From: CAZHNW01 sp942491575
GTDB taxonomy: Bacteria > Spirochaetota > UBA4802 > UBA5550
Length of the DNA stretch: 64,000 bases
Reading direction: 5' to 3'
Assembly: GCA_942491575.1 (NCBI GenBank)
Contig: CALOBT010000025.1
Span: 558,001 to 622,000, forward strand
The notes below the pieces were generated by a model that did not search any database, was not told where the DNA came from, and was given only the letters and a program-made list of their open reading frames with translations. The stretch's first letter is position 1. Each line of letters opens with the position of its first letter. Shown piece by piece: positions 8,614 to 17,234 of the stretch. The position numbers and the translations under genes are program-made.

Positions 8614-9306
8614 TTATTTTTGAATATCGCTTCCGATTGGTTTCGTATCGAACTTACGCTGACCGATAGGAACTTTAAAACCAACTCCCTTCTTGATGAT
8701 TGCCCCGACTGGACACATATCCATTGCCTTGGCTGCTTCATCATCAGAAAGTTTCTTTGCAAGTTCCGAATCAGCCTTGACAGCTGTACGGTCTCCCCTG
8801 TTTACAAGCCCGAAGACATGTTTGCCATCGGCAGTAACAACTCCACGGACGCAACGGAGACACTGGATACATCTGTTTGAATCAAGGATTAAATTCGGTG
8901 CAGAAGCGTCAATATCACGAACCGGCCAGAGGAATGGGAACCTTGGAGCCAACATGGTATATTTGTAACCAAGGGCCTGAAGTTCACAGTTACCACTCTT
9001 TTCACAGGTCGGACACATATGATTGCCTTCGACGAAGAGCATTTCTACGATGGCTTTTCTCATATCTTCCAGTTCAGGTATATTGTTCTCAACAACAACA
9101 CCTTCAGTAACAGGAGTAGTACATGCAGCCATGTTTCGTCCGCCAACTTTAACTGTACAGATACGGCAGGTTCCGGCAGGCTTCAGTCCGTCGAAATGAC
9201 AGAGAACCGGAATATAAATACCGTTATCCTTTGCAGCCTCGACAATTGTCTGGCCCTGCTTGGCAGTACAATCTTTTCCGTCTATGGTAAATTTAATATC
9301 ACTCAT
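8614..9306 (-). CDS. hoxU: NAD-reducing hydrogenase, Fe-S subunit HoxU
   Basis: 230-aa subunit linking the NADH-dehydrogenase module to the hydrogenase module, homologous to the N-terminus of NuoG. N-terminal plant-type [2Fe-2S] domain (CHFDGLKPAGTCRICTV and a later Cys in AACTTPV), a His-Cys motif (GNHMCPTCEKSGNCEL) and a [4Fe-4S] pattern (NRCIQCLRCVRG with DMCPVGAI). About 230 aa is the usual HoxU length. Only 1 bp separates its start from the hoxF stop; the ribosome binding site AGGAG lies inside the end of hoxF, which implies translational coupling. Confidence 0.95.
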   Translation of the reverse strand: MSDIKFTIDGKDCTAKQGQTIVEAAKDNGIYIPVLCHFDGLKPAGTCRICTVKVGGRNMAACTTPVTEGVVVENNIPELEDMRKAIVEMLFVEGNHMCPTCEKSGNCELQALGYKYTMLAPRFPFLWPVRDIDASAPNLILDSNRCIQCLRCVRGVVTADGKHVFGLVNRGDRTAVKADSELAKKLSDDEAAKAMDMCPVGAIIKKGVGFKVPIGQRKFDTKPIGSDIQK

Positions 9307-9307
9307 A

Positions 9308-11119
9308 TCAATGATCTCCTAAATTTGGTTTTCTGCCGGCTGCATCGCAGGAATCCTGTACTGCAGCTGCGAGGTCAAATTCAGTAGCATAGTCTGCGCC
9401 TTTCTGAAGTTTAGCTTCATAGAGACCGCGGAAATTCTGAATTGTAGTAGCGATTGGATTGGGTGAAGTCTGGCCGAGACCGCAACGGCTCATGCCCTTG
9501 ACAATTGAACACCAGTCTTCAATCTCTTTCAGATCAGTTTCGGTACCTGCACCGTTCATAATCTTTTCAAACTTTGCTTTAAGGATGACATTTCCTGCTC
9601 GGCAGGGAACGCACCATCCGCATGATTCTTCTACAAAGAAGTCCATAAAGTTGTGAACAACTTCAAAAAGCTTCTCTTCAGAATCAATTACGATTATAGA
9701 ACCGCCTGTTGCCAGGTCATCAAAACAGATTCGTCGACCGAAATCAGCTTTACTGATACAGCTACCTGAAGGACCACCGACCTGGACAGCGATTGCATTT
9801 CTGCCATCAACTTCTTCAAGGAGGGTCTGAACAGTCATACCAAATTCAATTTCATAAATGCCGGGTTTTTTACAATCACCGGATACGCTGAGAAGTTTTG
9901 TTCCCTTGGACTGAGCAGTACCCATCTTGGCATACCATTCGCCGCCTTCCACAACGATCTTGGCTGCGGAACAAAAAGATTCAACGTTATTTACAGAGGT
10001 AGGCTTACCTTTGTAACCATTCTGTGCAGGAAAAGGAGGCCTGTTTCTAGGCATTCCACGCTTTCCTTCTGCAGATTCGATCAATGCTGATTCTTCACCG
10101 CAGACATAAGCGCCGGCGCCAAGCTGGATAGAGATATCAAAATTAAATCCACTCTTTCCGGCAATGTCTTTTCCGAGAATGTTGTCTTTCTTCATACCTT
10201 CGATTACGCTTTCGAGGTACTTCTTAAGGTATGCATACTCTGCACGCAGGTAAAGGACACCTTCGTCAGCGCCGACGGCGTAACCGGCAACTGCCATACC
10301 CTCGAAAAGCATCTGGGGAATTTCAGTAAGGATTACACGGTCTTTAAATGTTCCGGGCTCACCTTCATCAGCGTTACAGACGATGTATTTCTTATCGCCC
10401 GGTGACTGTCGGGTAAATCCCCATTTCATACCGGTAGGAAATCCAGCACCGCCGCGGCCGCGGAGGTTAGAGATCTTTACTTCTTCAATTACATCTTCAG
10501 GAGAAACAGAAACTGCTTTTTTGACAGCAGAACCTGATTCGAAATCAGCAAAAAGGACCTGACCCTTTTTCTGAATATTATTCTGAACCATTGATTTTAC
10601 AAGTTCAGACTGATTCTGGCCATCGCCAAAACCTTTAACCATTTCCTGAACACCTTTACCTGCTTTCATATCTGCAACCATGCCGCTCACATCCCCTTCT
10701 TTCAGGTTTGTGAAAACAACACCATTGATAATAGCTGCTGGTTCCTGGTCATTCATTCCAATACATGATGTGTCAAAAAGGCCGATGAGACCATCTGCTG
10801 AAGTTTTACCGAAACCTGCTCCAACTTCCTTTTCAAAAGCCTTGGCAATTGCTGCACGGCCCTTCATTGTGGCCACTGCACTGTTATTCAGATAAACTGA
10901 ATATTTACCAACAGGTTCCTTTGAAAAGAAGTGGTAGAATGTTACGACTCCATCCACATCAATACGCGAGACATTTACTGCCTTGGCTATTGCATCAATA
11001 GCTTCGTCAGAAACACATCCGAGTTCTTCCTGAACATCTCTTATGATGTCCAGAAGTTTCCCAGAGTCTCCGTTGTACTTGTTAACTGTTTGTTTTACAA
11101 CATCAACTAAGTTTGCCAT
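9308..11119 (-). CDS. hoxF: NAD-reducing hydrogenase, diaphorase subunit HoxF (NuoE-NuoF fusion)
   Basis: 603-aa NAD(H)- and FMN-binding subunit. Residues about 1-160 are a NuoE-like domain, residues about 190-600 a NuoF domain with the NADH/FMN motifs NLRGRGGAGFPTGMKW and GAGAYVCGEESALIES and the [4Fe-4S] ligands ESCGWCVPCRAGN plus a later Cys in SRCGLG. In the NuoE part the [2Fe-2S] ligands are lost: the first pair is replaced (VYLNNSAVA) and only one Cys remains in DTSCIGMND, as in the C. necator SH subunit of 602 aa from memory. First gene of the hox operon; ribosome binding site AGAGGGG. No separate hoxE or hoxI is present. Confidence 0.96.
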   Translation of the reverse strand: MANLVDVVKQTVNKYNGDSGKLLDIIRDVQEELGCVSDEAIDAIAKAVNVSRIDVDGVVTFYHFFSKEPVGKYSVYLNNSAVATMKGRAAIAKAFEKEVGAGFGKTSADGLIGLFDTSCIGMNDQEPAAIINGVVFTNLKEGDVSGMVADMKAGKGVQEMVKGFGDGQNQSELVKSMVQNNIQKKGQVLFADFESGSAVKKAVSVSPEDVIEEVKISNLRGRGGAGFPTGMKWGFTRQSPGDKKYIVCNADEGEPGTFKDRVILTEIPQMLFEGMAVAGYAVGADEGVLYLRAEYAYLKKYLESVIEGMKKDNILGKDIAGKSGFNFDISIQLGAGAYVCGEESALIESAEGKRGMPRNRPPFPAQNGYKGKPTSVNNVESFCSAAKIVVEGGEWYAKMGTAQSKGTKLLSVSGDCKKPGIYEIEFGMTVQTLLEEVDGRNAIAVQVGGPSGSCISKADFGRRICFDDLATGGSIIVIDSEEKLFEVVHNFMDFFVEESCGWCVPCRAGNVILKAKFEKIMNGAGTETDLKEIEDWCSIVKGMSRCGLGQTSPNPIATTIQNFRGLYEAKLQKGADYATEFDLAAAVQDSCDAAGRKPNLGDH

Positions 11120-11392
11120 AACCCCTCTTTTACTTTTATAGGATTAGTTTATATACCAGAATTAGAGACGTAGTACTGGCTGTTAAAATACTATGCAAGG
11201 TTGAAGCAGGTTTTCATTATTGCAACCAAAAAAAAATAAACATTTTTAATTTTTTTGGCATAACACCCGATTCAAGTTTAATACCTTAATTGTGTTATAT
11301 TTAAGATAGGAGTAATACCCTGAGGGAATATACCTATACACATAGACATTTTTGTATAAATCATCAAGTTTTGTTTAATTTTTCTAAACATT
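11120..11392. other. AT-rich leader region of the hox operon
   Basis: No coding sequence is seen. The stretch separates the hypF stop from the hoxF start, both on the minus strand, and must hold the hox promoter, but I find no convincing -35/-10 pair or sigma54-type signature. It contains A/T runs (for example nine A's near 11228). Confidence 0.35.
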
Positions 11393-13660
11393 TTAGGAAG
11401 AACTAATTCCGTTAGCTGCCGCAATCTGGCCGAGGGCAATACAGCCGTCATTTACCGGCACTTTATGGGGCAGAAAGACCTCAAAGGCTCTATCCCTCAG
11501 GCCTTTCTTTACCAGGCCCAGGAGCATCCGATTGTGGAAGGCGCCGCCGCTCAGAACAACTTTACCTGCCCCTTTAATCTCCCTCGCTTTTTCTGCCATG
11601 GAGACAGCGGCATCGGAAATTATATGATGGAAGGTGGCGGCGATATCTTTTTTGTCTTCCCCGCGGAGAATCAGGTCAATGAGAAACCTGACGATTTCTT
11701 CCACGGGAATTATCATTTCACCTGCATGTATAATCGATGGCCTCCACCCCCTTGCCAGGTCGCTTCCTCCGCGGGCGGCCTCTTCCAGGAGGATCGCCGC
11801 CTCTGCTTCGGTACTGATACTGCGGCGGATTCCGAGAAGCGATGAGACTCCGTCGAAGAGACGGCCCACACTGCATGTCTCGGGGGAATTGAGGCCCTTC
11901 GCCATTATCTCCACGAGCATCTCCGTTTCACGGTTTTTTTCCAGCAGGGGAAAATCCTCACCATAGGCCCCGTAGAGGAGAGAAAGCCCTATCTTCCAGA
12001 CGTGTTTGATAGCCTGCTCTCCTCCGGGAAGCAGAAAGTACCCGAAATGTCCAAGGCGCTGAAAATCATTTCTCTCCGCCAGGAGAACTTCACTTCCCCA
12101 CAGCTTCCCGTCCCTCCCGTATCCGGTACCGTCGAAGATTATGCCTATTACCGGCTCTTCGATTTTCCGGTCTTCCATAACCGAGAGGGCGTGTGCATAA
12201 TGATGCTGGACCGCAATCCGCTCTAAACTTCCCCCCGCCAGCTCATCGGCAAAGGAAGTAGTCATGTAGCCGGGATGCTCATCGGAAACGATAAGATCAG
12301 GCGCCGCATCAAAAATATGAATGTAATGATCAACAGTTGATCTGAAGGCCTTCTGGGTCATCGGGTCAGCCATGTCGCCGAGGTACTGGCTCATAATAAT
12401 AAAATCATTTCGCGCGATGGCAAAGGAATTCTTCAGGTCTCCCCCGACCGCAAGAATTCGCCGGTCAGTGTGAGATGTACCGAAGGGGAGCGGAACGTAT
12501 CCCCGGGACCTGCGGACAAAAAGGGGTTCATCATCCTGAACAAAAAGAACACTGTCATCATTCTGAGTAACAATCTCCCGGTTATAGCTGATGATGTAAT
12601 CAGCGATTGAAGAGAAGGCATCGAAGGCCTTCGAATCATTGTAAATAATCGGTTCATCCGCCATGTTGCCGCTGGTCATAATCAGAACCATGTCGGGATC
12701 GATCGAAAAAAGATGATACTGAAAGGGAAGATATGGAAGCATGATGCCCGCATGGTTCAGTCCGGGAGCAATTTCACTGCTTAGATTATTTTTTTTCTGC
12801 TGCAGCAATAGTATGGGGCGTTCTTTGGAAGTTAAAAGCTGTTCCTCTGTTTCCGACACCTCCGCCAGTTCCCGTATCTTTTCTATTGAAGACGCCATAA
12901 GGGCAAAGGGCTTAAAGGGACGCGCCTTCCGCCTCCGTAATTCTTTCGCAGCAGTATCACTGGAGGCATCCGCCGCGAGGAGGTATCCCCCTGCTCCCTT
13001 GATGGCAATGATTTTACCATCTTTCATCAGTTCAACTGTTCTGGCTGCAATTGATTCCGTATCCTCATCGAGAAGGCTCCCCTCCGCATCGTAGAGGCTC
13101 AGGTGGGGCCCGCAGACGGGACACGCAAGGGGCTGCGTATGAAAACGCCGATCATCAGGGTCTTCATACTCCCTGCGGCAGTCCTCACAGAGGGGGAAGT
13201 CTTTCATTGCGGTGTTGTGACGGTCGTATGGAATATCATGAACAATACTCAGTCTTGGTCCGCAGTGGGTACAGGTAACGAAGGGATAGTGATACCTTCT
13301 CTCCCGAGGATCACTGAATTCTTCAAGGCAATCATCACAAAGCGCAACATCGGGTGAATAAAAGGCAATTCGCTCCCCGGTAATTACACTGGGAACAATG
13401 GAAAAATCAGCGAAACCTTTGAGGTCTCCCCCTGTTTCTTCAAGGTGAATAATATGGGCCAGGGGCGGAGCCATGGCGGTGATATCATCTATGAAGCGTC
13501 GCACATCTTCGGAGTCTCCCTCCGCTTCGATATAGACCCCTTCCGTGTCGTTGCGCACGGTACCCATCACGGAATAATTTTCCGCAAGGGTAAAAATGAA
13601 GGGGCGAAAACCGACCCCCTGCACAATTCCCTTCACCCGTAAATTTTTATGAATTTTCAT
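11393..13660 (-). CDS. hypF: Carbamoyltransferase HypF, hydrogenase cyanide-ligand synthesis
   Basis: 755-aa protein, the usual length, that makes the thiocarbamate on HypE from carbamoyl phosphate and so supplies the CN ligands of the Ni-Fe site. Domains in order: acylphosphatase-like (VKGIVQGVGFRPF, about 1-90), two Cys4 zinc fingers (CDDCLEEF...CTHCGPR and CEDCRREY...CPVCGP, about 105-180), YrdC-like (KGAGGYLL, about 200-370), and a Kae1-like carbamoyltransferase domain with HHYAHALSV and LSGGAFHN. No Shine-Dalgarno sequence before the ATG. It lies upstream of the hox operon with 273 bp between, so it may have its own promoter. Confidence 0.97.
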   Translation of the reverse strand: MKIHKNLRVKGIVQGVGFRPFIFTLAENYSVMGTVRNDTEGVYIEAEGDSEDVRRFIDDITAMAPPLAHIIHLEETGGDLKGFADFSIVPSVITGERIAFYSPDVALCDDCLEEFSDPRERRYHYPFVTCTHCGPRLSIVHDIPYDRHNTAMKDFPLCEDCRREYEDPDDRRFHTQPLACPVCGPHLSLYDAEGSLLDEDTESIAARTVELMKDGKIIAIKGAGGYLLAADASSDTAAKELRRRKARPFKPFALMASSIEKIRELAEVSETEEQLLTSKERPILLLQQKKNNLSSEIAPGLNHAGIMLPYLPFQYHLFSIDPDMVLIMTSGNMADEPIIYNDSKAFDAFSSIADYIISYNREIVTQNDDSVLFVQDDEPLFVRRSRGYVPLPFGTSHTDRRILAVGGDLKNSFAIARNDFIIMSQYLGDMADPMTQKAFRSTVDHYIHIFDAAPDLIVSDEHPGYMTTSFADELAGGSLERIAVQHHYAHALSVMEDRKIEEPVIGIIFDGTGYGRDGKLWGSEVLLAERNDFQRLGHFGYFLLPGGEQAIKHVWKIGLSLLYGAYGEDFPLLEKNRETEMLVEIMAKGLNSPETCSVGRLFDGVSSLLGIRRSISTEAEAAILLEEAARGGSDLARGWRPSIIHAGEMIIPVEEIVRFLIDLILRGEDKKDIAATFHHIISDAAVSMAEKAREIKGAGKVVLSGGAFHNRMLLGLVKKGLRDRAFEVFLPHKVPVNDGCIALGQIAAANGISSS

Positions 13661-13710
13661 GGTTTTAATGTTTCTGTATTTATTTATCCGTCAACAGCAA
13701 TTTGTTCTAT

Positions 13711-13747
13711 TTTTCCCGCAGTCCGCCGAAGAAGGACTGCGGGAAAA
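13711..13747. repeat. Inverted repeat, 14-bp perfect stem, in the hypF/ferredoxin divergent region
   Basis: TTTTCCCGCAGTCC (13711-13724), 9-nt loop, then the exact complement ending in GGGAAAA (13734-13747). No T-tract suited to termination follows in either direction. It lies about 50 bp upstream of hypF and 87 bp upstream of the ferredoxin. Confidence 0.55.
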
Positions 13748-13833
13748 TAATAATATTTTTTCTTGACTTGTAACCATAAATAGATTTCAAGTCCTACATT
13801 AAAAACTTAAATATCTCCTTTGGAGGCATAAAT

Positions 13834-14001
13834 ATGGCGTATAAAATTAATGAAGATTGTACAGGCTGCGGCTCCTGTGCTGCTGAATGTCCTGTTGAAG
13901 CAATTGCAGAAGGCGATCCCTATGTAATCGACGCAGATACATGTACCGATTGTGGTGCCTGTGCAGATGTATGCCCTGTTGAAGCAATAATTCAGGGATA
14001 G
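13834..14001 (+). CDS. Ferredoxin, 2[4Fe-4S] clostridial type
   Basis: 55-aa low-potential electron carrier. Two complete cluster motifs are visible: CTGCGSCAAECP and CTDCGACADVCP, each followed by VEAI. Start ATG at 13834 with TGGAGG 7 bp before it; a strong terminator follows at once, so it is a monocistronic unit. It is divergent from hypF and near the hydrogenase; a link to H2 metabolism is possible but not shown, since the hydrogenase itself uses NAD. Confidence 0.95.
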   Translation: MAYKINEDCTGCGSCAAECPVEAIAEGDPYVIDADTCTDCGACADVCPVEAIIQG

Positions 14002-14014
14002 GAAGTAAATGCTT

Positions 14015-14048
14015 AAAAAAAAAGGGACCCGAGGGTCCCTTTTTTTTG
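14015..14048. terminator. Bidirectional rho-independent terminator
   Basis: AGGGACCC, GA, GGGTCCCT flanked by nine A's and eight T's. It ends the ferredoxin gene on the plus strand and equally the small exported-protein gene (14074-14313) on the minus strand. Confidence 0.9.
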
Positions 14049-14073
14049 GCCGTCGCGTTTTCTTTCACACCGG

Positions 14074-14313
14074 TTATTTTTTGGCACGCATTAACTCATT
14101 ATAACATTTATACCTGAAATCCATAATGTCATAATCCGGACGTCCCGCCTTCCTTGCCTCAAGTTTTTTTTGTTCCACACAACGCTGAAGCTCTTCCTGT
14201 GACACCATTTGCTGCCCTTCAGTTTGAGCAAAACCGTAATGGAGTTTTGCACCGCCTGAAACCATGAATACCAGTGAAAAAATGATAAATTTACTCTTGA
14301 TATCGTCCCCCAT
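14074..14313 (-). CDS. Small putative exported protein
   Basis: 79-aa protein not recognised as a family. The N-terminus has a positively charged start followed by a hydrophobic stretch (FIIFSLVFMVSG) ending in small residues, a plausible signal peptide with cleavage near FAQ-T. The mature part is short, charged and has two Cys (LQRCVEQ and YKCYNEL) that could form a disulfide. The bidirectional terminator at 14015-14048 fits its 3' end. Only a weak ribosome binding site (CAGG). Confidence 0.5.
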   Translation of the reverse strand: MGDDIKSKFIIFSLVFMVSGGAKLHYGFAQTEGQQMVSQEELQRCVEQKKLEARKAGRPDYDIMDFRYKCYNELMRAKK

Positions 14314-14621
14314 AGCCTGTTTTCTTTTTGGGCAACTATATGTGCATAATCCCCATACTTGTCAATACATAATGAACAAAAAATGAAACCAATAAAAGAG
14401 CACATGCTTTTTCTGGTATTTCAGCCGTATTCTGCATAAGAAATAAAAAAATACAAGTTATGCCGCAATGCTGTAATTGAACATAAAACAGACATTCGGG
14501 AAAGCAAATTATTCGCGATCAAAGAAGAAAGAGTCAAAAATATCAAATAAACCTTGCTCGAGGCCAGACTCTGTGGTATCATTACGGTAGACATAAATCC
14601 TTTGCCGTCAAGAGAGGCAAC
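14314..14621. other. 308-bp divergent intergenic region
   Basis: AT-rich; separates the small exported protein (minus) from the first PilZ gene (plus). I see no further gene. AGAGTC (about 14530) and GACTCT (about 14566) form a distant short inverted repeat. No promoter is convincing. Confidence 0.3.
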
Positions 14622-14993
14622 ATGGGCAACGATAGTGAACGAAGGAAATTTACACGCTTTTCAATGAATACCGGAGCCTATGCGGTAATTGATAACAAGC
14701 CTAGCGAAATGGGTCACCTCATCGATATAAGCACAGATGGAATGTCATTTCTTTATGCCGGTGGCGGCCTGGACGTGGACAGAAAACTTGAACTGGGTAT
14801 TCTTCTCTACTCCCATAGTATTTATGTCAACAAACTCCCAGCAAGAATCGTCTCCCGGGTTGAAGTGAAGAATGACAGCCTCTTTGATTTTGTCGTTCTC
14901 ATGAGATACGGACTGCAATTCAATAACCTCGACCGCGTTCACCAGGAGGAGATAATTGAATTGATTAAGAATTTCTCAAGCAACATAGTATAG
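14622..14993 (+). CDS. PilZ-domain protein
   Basis: 123-aa single-domain PilZ protein, a predicted cyclic-di-GMP receptor. The two nucleotide-binding motifs are visible: RRKFTRF near the N-terminus (R-x-x-x-R pattern) and DISTDG (D-x-S-x-x-G). Good ribosome binding site (GAGAGG). A paralogue with the same architecture is at 15764-16144; the phrase GHLIDIST is shared. Target of the signal unknown. Confidence 0.85.
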   Translation: MGNDSERRKFTRFSMNTGAYAVIDNKPSEMGHLIDISTDGMSFLYAGGGLDVDRKLELGILLYSHSIYVNKLPARIVSRVEVKNDSLFDFVVLMRYGLQFNNLDRVHQEEIIELIKNFSSNIV

Positions 14994-15002
14994 AAAAACC
15001 TG

Positions 15003-15614
15003 TTATTTTTCTCCAATACCGATGCCCCAGGATGAAATGGCCCTATGATTAACAAAATTCCCCTCTTTCTGATCCTTCTGAAGCAGAGACATGAAGCGCA
15101 TGAAAATCTTCCCCGGAAGTGAAAGCTTTCCGTATTCGAGGCCCCCTTTGAATACTGCTCCATTTTCAATTTTTAACCAGGGAAATTCTTTCCGGACTGG
15201 ATTAAAATAGTGCCTGATTTCATGGCTCTTTTCCATGGGGCCCATTTGGGCCAGAAGAGCGGGAGCTTCTGTAAAAGAATCATCTGTAAAGACTTCGAAG
15301 GGAAGCTTCTCTCCATCTATTGCTTCGGTTAAGCGGAGACAGGTCCAGAAAAAATAAACGGTTGTCTGTTCAAGATATTCCCTGTTCCGATGGATCCATT
15401 TCTTAATTTTTTTCGGCATTTTGCCAAGAATAACGGGACTTCCGAGAATATAGAAATCGAAACTTTCAAAAATTATATTTTCATCGGCTTCTATTATCGT
15501 ACACTCATGTCCCTCACCCGCCAGGGACTCACCGATAATTTTCGCAGCAGTGCCGGTGAAACCGGTTCCCGTAGCATAGACAATCGCACACTTCTTTTTC
15601 ATAAATTTATCCAT
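15003..15614 (-). CDS. Flavodoxin-family protein (HemG-like)
   Basis: About 203 aa with an N-terminal flavodoxin fold. The FMN phosphate loop is YATGTGFTGTAA, and FYILGSPVILGKMPKKIKKWI resembles the second flavin loop of the HemG (menaquinone-dependent protoporphyrinogen dehydrogenase) group. The C-terminal 60 residues are basic and aromatic, suggesting membrane association. ATG at 15614 preferred over a GTG at 15635; neither has a strong ribosome binding site. It converges with the first PilZ gene and diverges from the second. Exact function uncertain; no haem genes are near. Confidence 0.7.
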   Translation of the reverse strand: MDKFMKKKCAIVYATGTGFTGTAAKIIGESLAGEGHECTIIEADENIIFESFDFYILGSPVILGKMPKKIKKWIHRNREYLEQTTVYFFWTCLRLTEAIDGEKLPFEVFTDDSFTEAPALLAQMGPMEKSHEIRHYFNPVRKEFPWLKIENGAVFKGGLEYGKLSLPGKIFMRFMSLLQKDQKEGNFVNHRAISSWGIGIGEK

Positions 15615-15709
15615 TTTAACTGAGTGCACACTCACTGGAACATTAAATTCTGTCCATTAAAATATCCAGCACCATAAAAGAATTTTTATATTCATCCTAA
15701 AAACGTAAT

Positions 15710-15738
15710 TTGACAAAATAGAGCCTTCATGGTAATCT
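15710..15738 (+). promoter_or_regulatory. Sigma70-type promoter of the second PilZ gene
   Basis: TTGACA (15710-15715), 17-bp spacer, TAATCT (15733-15738), 26 bp before the ATG at 15764, which has AGGAGG as ribosome binding site. Confidence 0.65.
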
Positions 15739-15763
15739 ATATGCAACAAAGGAGGCCTGAGTC

Positions 15764-16144
15764 ATGTTGGTAAAAAGCAATAACGAGAAGCGGTCTGCAT
15801 TCCGATACACCTTTCAGGATATTGCCTATACGATAGTCAATACAGAGAATACCATGGTGGGGCACCTCATCGATATAAGCACGGGGGGACTCGGTTTCTC
15901 TTATATCGGTTCAAATTTCCTTGAAGGCGAGAATACGACTATAGATATCTTCTTATACTATATGAATCTTTATATGCAGAATATCCCTGTTTCTGTAATC
16001 AGCAACTTTCCATTGACAAATCCTTCTCCGGCATCGAGAGTGGCCATGATGCGGTGCGGCATAAAATTCAGTGAGATACCCGCAGAACAACAGGATAAGA
16101 TACAGTGTATAATAAATTCCCTTATGGAGAGATGCAAAGTCTGA
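15764..16144 (+). CDS. PilZ-domain protein, paralogue of 14622-14993
   Basis: 126-aa single-domain PilZ protein. DISTGG keeps the D-x-S-x-x-G motif; the N-terminal basic motif is looser (EKRSAFRY) but retains the Arg-x-x-x-Arg spacing. Its own promoter and a perfect AGGAGG are present. Probably a c-di-GMP effector; partner unknown. The TIGR02757 gene begins 22 bp downstream and is likely co-transcribed. Confidence 0.85.
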   Translation: MLVKSNNEKRSAFRYTFQDIAYTIVNTENTMVGHLIDISTGGLGFSYIGSNFLEGENTTIDIFLYYMNLYMQNIPVSVISNFPLTNPSPASRVAMMRCGIKFSEIPAEQQDKIQCIINSLMERCKV

Positions 16145-16165
16145 CTCTCCCGATCGACCCTTTAA

Positions 16166-16960
16166 ATGCATAACATTACAAGAAAGACCCTGGAAAAAAT
16201 ATACCTTTCCTACAACAGGCCTGAACTGATTTCCCCGGATCCGCTCCAGTTTCTGTCCGCCTACTCCCGTTCAGAAGACGTCGAAATAGCCGGTATTATC
16301 GCTGCACTTCTCGCCTACGGAAGGGTCGCACAGATTCTTATTTCTGTGGAAAAAATACTTCAGCCAATGGGGGAAAATCCCGGCAAGTTTCTAACCGAAA
16401 TAAAAAGCAGGGACCTGCAGAATCTCTATGGAACATTCAAACACCGCTTCACCACCGGAGAAGAAATTATAAAACTGCTCACGGGCATCTCCCGCATAAA
16501 AGAAGAATATTCTTCTCTTGAAGAGCTTTACTATGAAGGAAGTAAAAGGCCCTCCGAATCACCTGCAGGGGCCCTGGCTGATTTCACTGACAAACTGCGA
16601 GAATATTCAGAGATGGGCGACTCCCATCTGCTTCCGAATCCTTCCAAGGGAAGTGCCTGCAAGCGCCTGCACCTCTTTTTACGTTGGATGGTTCGCCGGG
16701 ACTCGGTAGATCCGGGATGCTGGAAGTCAATCTCTCCCTCGACGCTGATTGTTCCCCTGGATACCCACATGCTGAATTTCGGTCTCTGCTACGGCTTTAC
16801 GGAGAGGCGCCAGGGAAACCTGAAAACCGCCCTGGAGATTACAGAAAAATTTAGAAGCATCAATCCGGAAGACCCTGTAAAATACGACTTCTCACTGACA
16901 AGATTCGGCATCCGGAATGACCTCTGCTGGGAAAACCTGGAAGAGATTATCAAAAGTTGA
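16166..16960 (+). CDS. TIGR02757 (DUF2400) family protein
   Basis: 264-aa cytoplasmic protein of a conserved family of unknown role. Recognised from the N-terminal DPLQFLSAYSRSEDVEIAGIIAALLAYGRV, the central KRLHLFLRWMVRRD, and the C-terminal VPLDTHMLN and FSLTRFGIRND. Family members resemble helix-hairpin-helix DNA glycosylase folds, so a nucleic-acid role is possible but not proven. Starts 22 bp after the PilZ gene without a clear ribosome binding site, which suggests coupled translation. The 274 bp after it hold nothing recognisable. Confidence 0.85.
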   Translation: MHNITRKTLEKIYLSYNRPELISPDPLQFLSAYSRSEDVEIAGIIAALLAYGRVAQILISVEKILQPMGENPGKFLTEIKSRDLQNLYGTFKHRFTTGEEIIKLLTGISRIKEEYSSLEELYYEGSKRPSESPAGALADFTDKLREYSEMGDSHLLPNPSKGSACKRLHLFLRWMVRRDSVDPGCWKSISPSTLIVPLDTHMLNFGLCYGFTERRQGNLKTALEITEKFRSINPEDPVKYDFSLTRFGIRNDLCWENLEEIIKS

Positions 16961-17234
16961 AAGTGGCGAAGTGCAAGTTAATGTTGCAGCAGCCCACACT
17001 TAATCCTCTAAACTTTAGACTTGTAACTTTTACTGGAAAGGTACAAACAGAAAGTCTCTGTATCTTTTTTCTTTATTTCCGTCAAAGTATGGATGTGGAT
17101 CATTGGCTGCCTCATGGCAGCCCGTGCACATCCTTCCTCTGACATTCATAAGCGGTATATTTTTCTTTTTGACATAATACATCCATCCAGGGAAAGATTC
17201 CGGATTCATCGTCTTTAAACTTCCTTTACGAATC

